The notes under the pieces were generated by a model that was given only the letters and a program-made list of their open reading frames with translations, made no database searches and was not told the DNA's origin. 63,963 nt of DNA from a virus: IMG/VR virus record IMGVR_UViG_3300044940_000357, positions 1 through 63,963 of that record; one strand, 5' to 3'. Both the position numbers and the translations under genes were made by a program. Below, in pieces: positions 10,448-18,428 of this stretch (its first letter is position 1; each line of letters starts with the position of its first letter).

Positions 10448-12647
10448 ATATCCAAGTTTTTGTTTTTACATTATATATACGTTCCTTTATCTGTTCTTGT
10501 ACTATAAAATCATTATTGCGTCCAGGAACACCAAAATGTTTAGCTCCATTGGGAAGTCGATACCATACGGGAAGCTCCAAAGTGTCTTTTGTAGATACTA
10601 TCTCTTTTGCTATTTTATTTGAATACTCAGCTTCTAATATTTCTGTCATTCCCATTGCAGCTACTATGTCAAACTTTCCCTTTTCTTCTCTTGTGTAAGA
10701 AGTTAACTGTTTAACTTGAGCACTAAAATAAAGATTCTCACCATAATCAGTAAGATATTGAGTTATTTTCTCAATATAAAAGTTAACAACTACATGGGTA
10801 GCTCTTATTCCATATTTATTTTTGTTAGCGCGATAACTACTATCTGATCGAGATAAAGCGTCGGGTTCTTTAGAAAGGTATCTTAAAAATCCATTATCTC
10901 TAAAATAATCCAATATATTTATACGAGTATATTCTAGCAAAGCTATACCATTAAAGTACATCAAAGCATAAGCTATTTGTTTATATCCTTCTCTAACATC
11001 ATCGGGGCGATGATTGTACAAACAAACATAAGTATTGTTATAAATATCTCTAGGATTATTGGGATCGATGCGTTTTTTTATAACCATTGATAATTTGGAA
11101 GCTTTTCCTCCACTTTCTGAATCGACACCTCCCTGATCTATACTATCAATACCCCCTATATATAGATGACTTATATTTTGATTAGATAATAACGATTCAT
11201 ACGCACCATAGGGCTGTTTTATGACCCACGATGGATGATCCAATATATGTATCAGACCAGCGGGATCCTCTATAAATTTTATTCCTATTAACTGACCCTC
11301 TCTATTTCTTATTTCTGAGAAATAACCGCGTTGTATATTAGGTTTTATAAGACCAGTTTCCAAATCTACAAGCTGCCTAGCTAGCTTATTAGAGCTAAAT
11401 ACTCTACCTGTGGTTTTAATAAGAGCCTCTTCTATTGTAAAAGGGTGATCGGCAATGTAAGCCATAGCATCTTGATCAGATTGACCAGAAAGAACTTTGG
11501 CTCTTCCTTGTTTTAATCTTCTTAATGACTCAGATCTTAGTGGATTTCCGTCAACATCTCGCAAAGCAACATCATAAGCTGGAACAAACCATCCTACACC
11601 CGATCCTTTTTCATAATACTCGGGACTATTATGATCAATTATTATAGATAAAGGATCGGTAGGTATTGACTCTATAAATTCCTCGGTTATTACTCCTTCA
11701 GGAGGGGCCCATACATTCCTAAATTTTACCATATTAAAACCATTGGGGTTATATATAATAGATTTTAACCCTTCGGCTGCTTGTTCTTCTACGTTGGATG
11801 TTCCCCACGCAATAATAGTTCCTATTACTTGAGTACCACTGTTAAGTTCTACAAGAGGTCTAGAAATATTTATTTGATTTACAAGATTTTTATTAGTACC
11901 AGCTTCTTCGTAATATAATTTATAACCGCGTTTACCTCGTACTTTATCTACTTTATCTACAACTACACCCTCTATTACACCCGATGTTTTAGTACGAGTA
12001 CCATCTTTTTTGATTATACCACCTTGTCTTTTATAATCGGCTACTTTATCTGCAATCTTGAAGTGCTTTTTAAATCTACCGTCGGTGTGGTTATTGAGAT
12101 AGTCCATAGCATTAAAAGCTTTTGTTATGATACCATCGCCTCCGAGATATTGGTCATAACTAGCAAAATAAAAGCTATTTCTTTCTATTATTTCTTTTGA
12201 TGATGGGTCATAATCGGTTATCATTATATCACGCGCTCCCATAGCTGCACACTTTTCGCTATAACCACATCCTCTAACTTTAACAGCTCCAAGATGAAGT
12301 CCATTTTTTTCACAATATTCTACTATACGAAAAAATTGCCAATCGATAAACCAAAAATCAGGATGTCCTTGTACCCTATCGGGACTACCGTTGCGCATAA
12401 TAATTTTAGGTATAGGATAATAATTAAGATAAAAATAATGATATCCTGTTATTCTTACCTCGCCTACTTGGTAACCTTCTAAACATCTACGTTTTTCCTC
12501 ATCCCAAAAAGCAGCCCAGGCTTTTGAGCCTGGGACTTCCAATGTGTATCTGCCATGGGCTAACTTAAATTGGGCAGCTTTATTAAAATGATGGGTGTTT
12601 TTTATATACCCTCGATCATCAAAATAAGGAACATTCTTTTTACTCAT
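10440..12647 (-). CDS. terL: terminase large subunit
   Basis: 735 residues. This is the packaging motor ATPase and nuclease that pumps DNA into the prohead through the portal. The Walker A position near residues 123-132 is unusual (KVRGCGYSEK instead of GxxxxGKS/T), and the Walker B-like strand is GYKLYYEEAG at 241-250, with Glu carrying catalysis. The RNase H-like nuclease domain starts near residue 495 with IGGIDSIDQGG, and a later Asp is in KGKFDIVAAMG. Length and order fit crAss-like TerL. It overlaps the upstream small gene by 8 bases. Confidence 0.92.
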   Translation of the reverse strand: MSKKNVPYFDDRGYIKNTHHFNKAAQFKLAHGRYTLEVPGSKAWAAFWDEEKRRCLEGYQVGEVRITGYHYFYLNYYPIPKIIMRNGSPDRVQGHPDFWFIDWQFFRIVEYCEKNGLHLGAVKVRGCGYSEKCAAMGARDIMITDYDPSSKEIIERNSFYFASYDQYLGGDGIITKAFNAMDYLNNHTDGRFKKHFKIADKVADYKRQGGIIKKDGTRTKTSGVIEGVVVDKVDKVRGKRGYKLYYEEAGTNKNLVNQINISRPLVELNSGTQVIGTIIAWGTSNVEEQAAEGLKSIIYNPNGFNMVKFRNVWAPPEGVITEEFIESIPTDPLSIIIDHNSPEYYEKGSGVGWFVPAYDVALRDVDGNPLRSESLRRLKQGRAKVLSGQSDQDAMAYIADHPFTIEEALIKTTGRVFSSNKLARQLVDLETGLIKPNIQRGYFSEIRNREGQLIGIKFIEDPAGLIHILDHPSWVIKQPYGAYESLLSNQNISHLYIGGIDSIDQGGVDSESGGKASKLSMVIKKRIDPNNPRDIYNNTYVCLYNHRPDDVREGYKQIAYALMYFNGIALLEYTRINILDYFRDNGFLRYLSKEPDALSRSDSSYRANKNKYGIRATHVVVNFYIEKITQYLTDYGENLYFSAQVKQLTSYTREEKGKFDIVAAMGMTEILEAEYSNKIAKEIVSTKDTLELPVWYRLPNGAKHFGVPGRNNDFIVQEQIKERIYNVKTKTWIYD

Positions 12648-13212
12648 CGCCGATAATTAATTTTTCTTCCCATCCAAGATCAAGATCTCCTTTTGTAGCA
12701 GTTTCTTGTTTAAGTTCTTCAAGAGCTCTCTTTTCAAGACGTTTAATAGAATCAATAACAAACTCTGCTTGTTTCATAATAGCTATAAGTTCTTTAGGAT
12801 CATGAAGAAGCGTGCCTTTTCTAGCACCACTATCTACTTTTTCAATAAAATTGACTGTATCAAAATAATCTTCTAGTGATTTCATTCCCTTTTCCATTTT
12901 TTTAATCATTCTTAGTACTGGAGTGGAATATTTTATACTATGATATTTTTCAGCAGCTATTTTTACATAATCGGGTACTTCTTTTAACGATATATCAGAA
13001 AGAGCTTGCGCTTCTGCTTCTGCTCTTGTAAAATTCACATAGGGACTTTCTGGATCTTGAGTAAGGTATATATAGGTAAAGTATTTAAACGCTTGACCTT
13101 TATCTTTAGATTTATCATTATCTATTATTTTTTTAAATTCCTCTATTAAAAGTAACTCGGGTATATTAAGAGTTAATTTAAAATTATTATAACTAAATAT
13201 CTTCAGTTTCAT
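12640..13212 (-). CDS. helical late protein, possible small terminase
   Basis: 190 residues, largely helical and charged, with no visible motif. It lies immediately upstream of TerL and overlaps it by 8 bases, the place where a small terminase subunit often sits. That is the only argument for such a role; I see no clear helix-turn-helix. It overlaps its upstream neighbour by 20 bases. Confidence 0.72.
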   Translation of the reverse strand: MKLKIFSYNNFKLTLNIPELLLIEEFKKIIDNDKSKDKGQAFKYFTYIYLTQDPESPYVNFTRAEAEAQALSDISLKEVPDYVKIAAEKYHSIKYSTPVLRMIKKMEKGMKSLEDYFDTVNFIEKVDSGARKGTLLHDPKELIAIMKQAEFVIDSIKRLEKRALEELKQETATKGDLDLGWEEKLIIGDE

Positions 13213-13528
13213 CTATTACTTCACAATTGTTTTCTTTACAATAATCAGCCAACATTTCAGACGCGTATCTGACCCAAATTTGAGGAATATCAATCATACA
13301 TTGATCCTCACCATCAATACCTCGATATATTCTATTACCATCGGTAATTTCAAGAGTAAAATTACCTAATCGAGGGAATATTCTATATCCCAACCCGTTG
13401 GTAAAATTTCCTTGAGCCCAACCATTATACAAACCATTACCTCCATATTGATCAGGAGATCGATAAAAGTTAGACAATATGCGTATTGTCTTAGCTATAT
13501 CTTCTGGAGAAGAATATGTAGATTTCAT
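13193..13528 (-). CDS. small late protein of unknown function
   Basis: 111 residues, mixed alpha/beta, with a Gly- and aromatic-rich centre (YGGNGLYNGWAQGNF). Not recognised. It overlaps both neighbours by a few bases, so it belongs to the packaging and head operon. Confidence 0.68.
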   Translation of the reverse strand: MKSTYSSPEDIAKTIRILSNFYRSPDQYGGNGLYNGWAQGNFTNGLGYRIFPRLGNFTLEITDGNRIYRGIDGEDQCMIDIPQIWVRYASEMLADYCKENNCEVIDETEDI

Positions 13529-13947
13529 GGATTAAGGGATAATAAATAAACATATCGAGCTATAAAACCTTCAAGTTCATCGAGTACATTTTTTATTGAT
13601 CCAACAGTTTCAGGAAAATCCATAATATACTCTAACACTGTTTGAAGAATAGTTATAGCTTCTTTTTTAGAATGATAATCGGTTAATTTATCAACTATCA
13701 TTGGAGATATAGGTGATGAGGTAATACCTATGTATATCTCGGCTAAAGTATCGGCATACTTGGCAAATCCATCGACAATTTCATCATAATATTTATGCTC
13801 AGTAGAAGACTGAGTATTCCAATGATAAAATTTAAACTGGGTTTCAAGAAATTTTAAATCGCTTATCAATTGTACGATAGGATCGACTTCTTGAACTTGT
13901 TCTTCTGCAGAACTTTTGCTATCATGAATTGATTCTATTAAGTTCAT
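13525..13947 (-). CDS. Dps/ferritin-like helical protein
   Basis: About 140 residues starting MNLIESIHD. ATG at 13947 is preferred because an upstream start would run through 130 bases of the neighbouring gene. The core FLETQFKFYHWNTQS followed by helices resembles the Dps/ferritin-like four-helix proteins (DUF5856-like) found in crAss-like phages. The EH pair of the next helix (STEHKYYDE) is present. Whether it binds metal cannot be told. It would be a small late or virion-associated protein. Confidence 0.65.
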   Translation of the reverse strand: MNLIESIHDSKSSAEEQVQEVDPIVQLISDLKFLETQFKFYHWNTQSSTEHKYYDEIVDGFAKYADTLAEIYIGITSSPISPMIVDKLTDYHSKKEAITILQTVLEYIMDFPETVGSIKNVLDELEGFIARYVYLLSLNP

Positions 13948-14377
13948 CTTGTTTTTTAATATATTGTTCAAATAAAGTTTTATTCCATCGACCCATCGGG
14001 CAAGGTCCTGTTCCATCTTTCTTCTCAAGTTCTGATTCTTCAAAATAATGATTGGGTTTATTAGGCGTGCCGTCAGCATTTAATATAGGACAACCACATC
14101 CTCTATAATATACTTTGTTATTATCAATTACTAATCGAATAACACCAAAACTATCAGTAACGTTGATATATTTATCAGCGTTGATTATATCTATAGTATC
14201 TCCGTCTTCAGATTTTAATACATTGGGATCACATACTCTATTATTTAATAAAGGACATGATTTGCATTGAGAAACCCTAAAAGATACAACATCAGGATCG
14301 GGTCGACCATTAATAAGAGTATTAAACTTGGTAGATACCAAGTTTAATACTCCTTTTACTAAGAATTTATTTTCCAT
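13922..14377 (-). CDS. Cys-rich probable zinc-binding late protein
   Basis: About 151 residues with CKSCPLLNNRVC near residues 38-49, GCGCP near residue 94 and CPMGRWN near residue 127, a spacing that suggests a zinc site. ATG at 14377 is taken, with an in-frame TTG one codon earlier. It overlaps both neighbours. Probably a small structural or assembly protein; no family assigned. Confidence 0.7.
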   Translation of the reverse strand: MENKFLVKGVLNLVSTKFNTLINGRPDPDVVSFRVSQCKSCPLLNNRVCDPNVLKSEDGDTIDIINADKYINVTDSFGVIRLVIDNNKVYYRGCGCPILNADGTPNKPNHYFEESELEKKDGTGPCPMGRWNKTLFEQYIKKQDELNRINS

Positions 14378-14717
14378 CAAAGTAATAAATAATATTATGG
14401 GTAATCATCATAATATACTCACCTCGATATTCTTTAAGATCAGCTACTTCAAACTTTTGGAAAGTGCTCATAGTTGACCAAAATACTAACATACCGGGCA
14501 AAATATCTTTATCGTTAGATGCAAGTACATAACCACAAGGTAATTTATCTCCAACCATAGAAGGAGCTACATATATACCTTTTTCATTTTTCTCATTAAT
14601 ATCGATGGGTTTAACAATTACCTGACGAGTGTCGGTAATGTTTGGAAATTTAGCAAGAGCAAAATAATCATATTCTGCTTGTGCTGGTTTTTTTGTTTTT
14701 ATAGTTTCTAATTTCAT
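14367..14717 (-). CDS. GroES/Cpn10-like co-chaperonin
   Basis: 116 residues. The pattern VIVKPIDINEKNEKGIYVAP, followed by GYVLASND, DILPGMLVFW and a C-terminal strand ending in HNIIYYF, follows the GroES fold. That fold has a mobile loop, then GxV, then VGDxV, then a final beta strand. Phage co-chaperonins such as T4 gp31 cap host GroEL to fold capsid protein, which suits a place in the late operon. Sequence identity to true GroES is low, so this is a fold-level call. The ATG overlaps the upstream stop as ATGA. Confidence 0.5.
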   Translation of the reverse strand: MKLETIKTKKPAQAEYDYFALAKFPNITDTRQVIVKPIDINEKNEKGIYVAPSMVGDKLPCGYVLASNDKDILPGMLVFWSTMSTFQKFEVADLKEYRGEYIMMITHNIIYYFDGK

Positions 14718-15082
14718 AACATTTCTAATATTTCATTTATACGTTTAATTATTTCAGTATTGCCATACAAAGCATCTTTTGCCAATTGTAAATAATATTC
14801 ACCTGTACGACTTTCTTTTACAAGATCTCTTGAGTCAAAGTTTTTTTCAATGTATTCTCCTTCGGTCGTATGACCCATGGGATCGGTATACTTGGTATAC
14901 CAACCACACTGGATACCTTTTAATACATTGTTTTCGACTTTTTCTCCGTTTTCTAATTCTACTACTCTCTTTTTAAGAGATCCATCAGGATTGGTGTCCC
15001 ATATAATACCAGTAACTCTCATACTTGGAGATTGATCGAAAGGAACTCCTTTCAATTTAACTGTATCGTTTATATGAAACAT
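14714..15082 (-). CDS. small SH3/DUF2158-like late protein
   Basis: About 122 residues from ATG at 15082, which overlaps the upstream stop as TAATG; a longer start at 15118 is possible. The beginning (NDTVKLKGVPFDQSPSM) and a later QCGWYTKY recall the small DUF2158-type proteins (VxLKSGGPxM ... CxWF). Function unknown. Confidence 0.6.
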   Translation of the reverse strand: MFHINDTVKLKGVPFDQSPSMRVTGIIWDTNPDGSLKKRVVELENGEKVENNVLKGIQCGWYTKYTDPMGHTTEGEYIEKNFDSRDLVKESRTGEYYLQLAKDALYGNTEIIKRINEILEML

Positions 15083-15543
15083 TACTTTTCTTTTTTTGTT
15101 GCTCTTATTGCTTTCCATTCTTCGTAAATTGATTCTCCTATTATAATATAATTAACATTGACTATGTTGTAAGAAGCTTGTCCTTTATACGATAGTCTAT
15201 ACAACAGCGCAAAGATATCGGGGTTTTCTTTACAAAACAAATAACAACTTAGATAACTTATGAAATGAGCTATAGTTCTATTTGAATAAAACACACCTCG
15301 ATAATTAAAAGCTCCTTGATTATTATATATCCTTTTACCTACTTTAAGAGGTATAGTAAGATATACGTTTTCTTTATAATAATATCCAAAAGATATACCA
15401 TCGACATTATATATACCGCGCGTATTATTTTCTACTTTACCTGTAAATACTTCACCATAACATGATGATTTTACTACAGGTACCCACGGGTTATACAACG
15501 ATAATACCTCGGTAACAATATCACTAGGAGTCGTTACTTCCAT
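15082..15543 (-). CDS. late protein of unknown function
   Basis: 153 residues, rich in Tyr, Asn and Val, probably mostly beta sheet with one hydrophobic helix near residues 88-105. No motif recognised. It overlaps the PD-(D/E)XK gene upstream by 10 bases and is coupled to the next gene by TAATG. Confidence 0.65.
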   Translation of the reverse strand: MEVTTPSDIVTEVLSLYNPWVPVVKSSCYGEVFTGKVENNTRGIYNVDGISFGYYYKENVYLTIPLKVGKRIYNNQGAFNYRGVFYSNRTIAHFISYLSCYLFCKENPDIFALLYRLSYKGQASYNIVNVNYIIIGESIYEEWKAIRATKKEK

Positions 15544-16280
15544 ATTACAGATACATCTATCTTATCAGCGTCTACTATTGTAAATCGATCCCGATCTATG
15601 TGAATTAATTTTAATTCATCTACCTCATAACCGACTTTCGTTAATATATGTCGATATATAGATAATTGTATAGAGTATCGGGAATGGTTCGTATTAGGAA
15701 GATAATCAAAAGGAGGTCGCAATTTAAAATTGGTCTTTTTTTCTTTCCCTGTTTTTTTATCAATATAAGTATCTCTTAGTATCGGCTTTCCAGTTTTATA
15801 ATCAAGCAAAGCAAGACGATTGGTTTCAAGATTGTAAGCAAGTACATCACATGTACCCGACACTCTGAGATCTGGATCGTACATACGCAACTCGGAACAT
15901 ATAATCTTATATCGCCCAGCAAGATGTCTATACAACGATATCAATGTTGATCGATACTCTTTTATATCAATACCTTTTACTGGTAAATTAAGGCTCTTAT
16001 TTTCAAGATATTTGTGAACTAACGAACCTTTCTCGGTAGCTATTTTTGACTTTTTATCCCATTCTTTGATAACTTCTTCTTGAGTCATATTATACTCATC
16101 GGCCTTCTTTTTAGACCAGTAATCACGGTCAAAATTCTCATAGCGTTTTACTATACTAGTAGCAGATGTTAATTCTAGGTCGGGTTGAGTAGCTAAGTAA
16201 TATTTATGATTAACTTCATCAAATATAAGATCCTTAAATAACTCTTCTATCTCTGCGCGCAGTTTCTTTTTATTTATCAT
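15534..16280 (-). CDS. PD-(D/E)XK superfamily nuclease
   Basis: 248 residues. The Cas4/RecB-like nuclease signature is visible: GSLVHKYLE near the N-terminus (His of the motif), VSGTCDVLAY (Asp), ALLDYKTGK (D-x-K) and SIQLSIYRHIL (the QhxxY motif). Such single-domain exonucleases process DNA ends during replication or recombination in many crAss-like phages. It lies among the genes closest to the divergence point, not with the other replication genes. Its start overlaps the upstream gene by 11 bases. Confidence 0.85.
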   Translation of the reverse strand: MINKKKLRAEIEELFKDLIFDEVNHKYYLATQPDLELTSATSIVKRYENFDRDYWSKKKADEYNMTQEEVIKEWDKKSKIATEKGSLVHKYLENKSLNLPVKGIDIKEYRSTLISLYRHLAGRYKIICSELRMYDPDLRVSGTCDVLAYNLETNRLALLDYKTGKPILRDTYIDKKTGKEKKTNFKLRPPFDYLPNTNHSRYSIQLSIYRHILTKVGYEVDELKLIHIDRDRFTIVDADKIDVSVIWK

Positions 16281-16458
16281 ATGTTACAGGAATAACTTCT
16301 TCAATTGTATAATCGTCATAATCGATACCCAAATCTTCAAATTTTTTTATAGCTTGTTCTTTCCCCCAAGCTTCTATCAACAAAGTCTCTGTTATAAATC
16401 GTCCACGATCGTTAAAACGATAATACAGATAATAAAATATCTTATAAGTTTTCATCAT
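16270..16458 (-). CDS. small protein of unknown function
   Basis: 62 residues (61 if the second ATG is used). The pattern ITETLLIEAWGKEQAIKKFEDLG is alpha/beta, as in many phage small proteins. It overlaps its two neighbours. No function assigned. Confidence 0.6.
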   Translation of the reverse strand: MMKTYKIFYYLYYRFNDRGRFITETLLIEAWGKEQAIKKFEDLGIDYDDYTIEEVIPVTYDK

Positions 16459-16612
16459 TTCTTGTAAAAGAATAAAGTAAAAATATAATAGAAACCATTA
16501 ATAATGATAAATCAAGTATACTGACACTTAATCTCATTATACTATAAGTAGTATTTATCACTACAAGTAAAAATATAATAGCAGCTAACCAAAATAAATA
16601 TTTATTTTTCAT
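16442..16612 (-). CDS. small two-helix membrane protein
   Basis: 56 residues from ATG at 16612, with another in-frame ATG one codon earlier. Two hydrophobic segments are clear: LFWLAAIIFLLVVI near the N-terminus and LLMVSIIFLLYSF near the C-terminus. It fills the gap between two coupled genes and overlaps both, which supports it as a real gene. An inner-membrane protein is likely; a holin-like role is only a guess. Confidence 0.6.
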   Translation of the reverse strand: MKNKYLFWLAAIIFLLVVINTTYSIMRLSVSILDLSLLMVSIIFLLYSFTRNDENL

Positions 16613-16814
16613 CATCTTTATTTTTTAATCTTCCAAAACTAATATTGGGCAAAACTCTCATGTCTGTATGAGTCCATTGCCATATCTCGCCAGACTCTTG
16701 TATCACAGTATATAGAGTATCGGTCTCTGTTCCATACTCGGTTACTAACCATATCACACCTTCGCCCTTAGGTGTCAAAACATAAACCCTATTTTGAGGT
16801 TCAAATATTCTCAT
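16602..16814 (-). CDS. small protein of unknown function
   Basis: 70 residues, beta-rich (VYVLTPKGEGVIWLVTEYG), like a small SH3-type barrel. It overlaps the RepL stop as ATGA at its start and the membrane-protein gene at its end, so it is part of the repL-led operon. Confidence 0.62.
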   Translation of the reverse strand: MRIFEPQNRVYVLTPKGEGVIWLVTEYGTETDTLYTVIQESGEIWQWTHTDMRVLPNISFGRLKNKDDEK

Positions 16815-17266
16815 TGTATCTTATCTCTGTATTTCTTTATACGATTACCTTGAAAAAACATATCGGGATTTATCCAAAAAACATCTTTTATTACTGTTGG
16901 AGAAATAAATCCATATCGGATCAATTCATCTCTTGCTTTAGTGTAAGTGTTATAAGATAAATTTTGTTCTTTAAGATAGCGATCTTTATTAATATAAACC
17001 CAATCACAACCCTCATCTATTTCAAATATTAACCAAAGAAAAAGTCTTTGAGAACACGAGGATAGATCGTTTACAATCTTTCTACGTTCACTCGAAACAA
17101 ATATTTTAGTAAAACGCGTAGCTTCCAACTCTATAATCTCTTTTACTAAAACATCATCATCCATCACATAATTTTTTCCTTTTATTTTATTTACAGGAAT
17201 GGATAAAGAGTTAACAAAAGGATTTTTACCTAATAAAGATTGATCTATTGATTTATTCTTTTTCAT
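16811..17266 (-). CDS. RepL-type winged-helix replication initiator
   Basis: 151 residues. A winged helix spans about residues 72-135 (CSQRLFLWLIFEID, then NLSYNTYTKARDELIRYGFI), followed by FWINPDMFFQGNRI. That last pattern matches the conserved WINPxxFFxGxR region of the plasmid RepL family. RepL proteins bind their origin and start plasmid replication, and they also occur in crAss-like phages, where plasmid-like maintenance has been proposed. This is the first gene leftward of the divergence and faces a 480-bp non-coding region with tandem and inverted repeats. It could also act as a transcription regulator. Confidence 0.75.
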   Translation of the reverse strand: MKKNKSIDQSLLGKNPFVNSLSIPVNKIKGKNYVMDDDVLVKEIIELEATRFTKIFVSSERRKIVNDLSSCSQRLFLWLIFEIDEGCDWVYINKDRYLKEQNLSYNTYTKARDELIRYGFISPTVIKDVFWINPDMFFQGNRIKKYRDKIQ

Positions 17267-17271
17267 TTGTG

Positions 17272-17279
17272 CAAAGCTA
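17272..17279 (-). promoter_or_regulatory. candidate -7 element of the leftward promoter
   Basis: On the minus strand this reads TAGCTTTG, matching the Bacteroidota -7 consensus TAnnTTTG. It ends only 5 bases before the repL ATG, so the transcript would be nearly leaderless. I see no convincing -33 TTTG. Weak on its own. Confidence 0.3.
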
Positions 17280-17294
17280 ACACATATATGTATA

Positions 17295-17316
17295 TTATCA
17301 TATAGTTATCATATAG
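17295..17316. repeat. tandem 11-bp direct repeats upstream of repL
   Basis: TTATCATATAG occurs twice head to tail (17295-17305 and 17306-17316), followed by a partial third copy (TTATCAAAA). Short tandem repeats beside an initiator gene are typical of iterons or operators. Confidence 0.6.
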
Positions 17317-17387
17317 ATATTATCAAAATTTTGTGAGTTTTATAAAATACTATACATCTCACAAATGAGGGGTCACAAAAAATAGGG

Positions 17388-17403
17388 TCACAAAAAATTG
17401 TGA
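17388..17403. promoter_or_regulatory. inverted repeat TCACAA-aaaa-TTGTGA, copy 1
   Basis: A perfect 6-bp inverted repeat with a 4-base spacer. Two further TCACAA half-sites (17359 and 17373) and one TTGTGA (17331) lie just upstream. The same 16-bp site recurs at 17578. Suggests binding of a dimeric protein. Confidence 0.5.
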
Positions 17404-17577
17404 AATCGAAAAAGTCAAAAAATTGTTTAATCAGATATATGAGAGTAACAAAAAATGACAAAAAAAATTCAAAAAAGGACCGTCTTATAGCTTTAAGGGT
17501 ATACTCGAGTAGGTCAATTTTTGGTCAAAAAACGATTGATGAGCTATATAGAAGTAAACTTTTCTCTTTTTTTCTAC

Positions 17578-17593
17578 TCACAAAAAATTGTGA
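17578..17593. promoter_or_regulatory. inverted repeat TCACAA-aaaa-TTGTGA, copy 2
   Basis: Identical to the site at 17388-17403, 190 bp away, including the spacer. A further GTGAG half-site follows at about 17600. Confidence 0.5.
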
Positions 17594-17749
17594 GAAAAAT
17601 GTGAGATGGATTCTCTAATGTTGTTTAAAGCACATCAAACGAATTTTTTTATTTTTTTATTTTTTTTTTGTTTTTTGTTGAGGGAATATTTGGTCTGTAC
17701 CCCCATCCTGCCCCGCTTGGGTTTGCAACTAAACATTTAAAATTAAATT

Positions 17750-18034
17750 ATGAAAAGCTACGAGTTTCAAAGTGGAGCGGAGTTTGCGGGAGCAACTTTG
17801 CTCGGACGTATAGAAGTGGAGGTCGTTTCTTCTAATAAAGGTACGGGCCTTTCAAAAGGCAAATGGAAAAACACCATTTTGCCCGTAGAAGTAATTTTGA
17901 ATAACAAGGGGACTAAAACAGTTTCCGTAAGAGAAGGGTTCAATTCCAAGAGTAAGCTTGAAAACGGCTTGTACACCGTGGGGGTGTACGAAGCCAACAT
18001 AAATAACAAGCTTACCGCCTACCTGGCTTTATAG
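17750..18034 (+). CDS. first rightward early gene, unknown function
   Basis: 94 residues, beta-rich and basic (KSYEFQSGAEFAG at the start, then two Lys-rich strands). Not recognised. It resembles small plasmid or phage proteins in size only. The coding sequence already has the folding style of this segment: a 12-bp stem with one bulge at 17966-17995 inside the gene, and an 8-bp stem (18009-18016 with 18038-18045) that spans the stop codon. It follows a T-rich run and the divergent region. Confidence 0.7.
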   Translation: MKSYEFQSGAEFAGATLLGRIEVEVVSSNKGTGLSKGKWKNTILPVEVILNNKGTKTVSVREGFNSKSKLENGLYTVGVYEANINNKLTAYLAL

Positions 18035-18428
18035 TCGGGTAAGCTGTCGCCCCTTCGGGGGTAAGTGTGCCTCAATCATTAGCCACATGATGAGAGGCAC
18101 AACCATACACTCGCCACACGGTGTATGGTAAGTAGCGTGTGTGGGCATATTTTCATTGTCTTGGTTGAAAATATGCTTCCCCAGATATCTGGGAGTGGGT
18201 TTTTTAAAAACCCAAGACATCCACCCCTCATTGTCCGAGTGAGGGAGAGTGTGACCAAGTTGTTGTAACCATCCGACAACTTGGCACACCGTGGGTTATT
18301 TATAGGCAAATTGAAGACGCCTATATCTCGGAATGGGGGATGCCGAAAACCCGTATAAAAGAGTAGGCAAGGGATGTAACTCACGCCCTGCATGTCGCGA
18401 AAGGTGGGTAGTAAAAGATTGTATTACC
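18035..18428 (+). ncRNA. structured leader or non-coding RNA
   Basis: About 390 bases without a convincing gene, filled by consecutive inverted repeats. They include a UUCG tetraloop hairpin (18050-18061), a 7-bp stem (18067-18100), an 8-bp stem (18103-18128), an 11-bp stem (18145-18176) and a palindrome (18180-18193). A 14-bp stem with one bulge (18249-18289) and a 7-bp stem whose loop holds AAATTGAAGA (18301-18325) follow. It ends with the repeated GCCGAAAACCC element. Probably a structured 5' leader of the next gene. Confidence 0.55.
18332..18368 (+). repeat. GCCGAAAACCC...GAGTAGGC leader element, copy 1
   Basis: Contains GGGGGATGCCGAAAACCC, then after a few bases AAAAGAGTAGGC. A near-identical element lies at 18964-19002 and a shorter relative at 24367-24389. 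In each copy the terminal GCC and GGC can pair. Confidence 0.6.

Larger units (their letters stand above)
17267..17749. other. divergent non-coding region, candidate origin/operator
   Basis: A 483-bp gap between the two opposed gene blocks. It holds two tandem 11-bp repeats, several TCACAA/TTGTGA half-sites, two identical 16-bp inverted repeats, and a T-rich run at about 17644-17680 next to the first rightward gene. An open frame with a GTG start (17400-17618) crosses it but looks like chance: Lys/Ser-rich and interrupted by the repeats. Next to a RepL-type gene this is the best candidate for an origin or for the switch between early and late transcription. Confidence 0.5.

Noticed and set aside
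17400-17618. 72-codon GTG frame in the divergent region
   Set aside because: Lys/Ser-rich chance frame crossing repeats and operator-like sites.
18333-18428. Upstream extension of the 18429 gene
   Set aside because: This stretch contains the repeated GCCGAAAACCC leader element, found again in non-coding positions, so it is probably untranslated.
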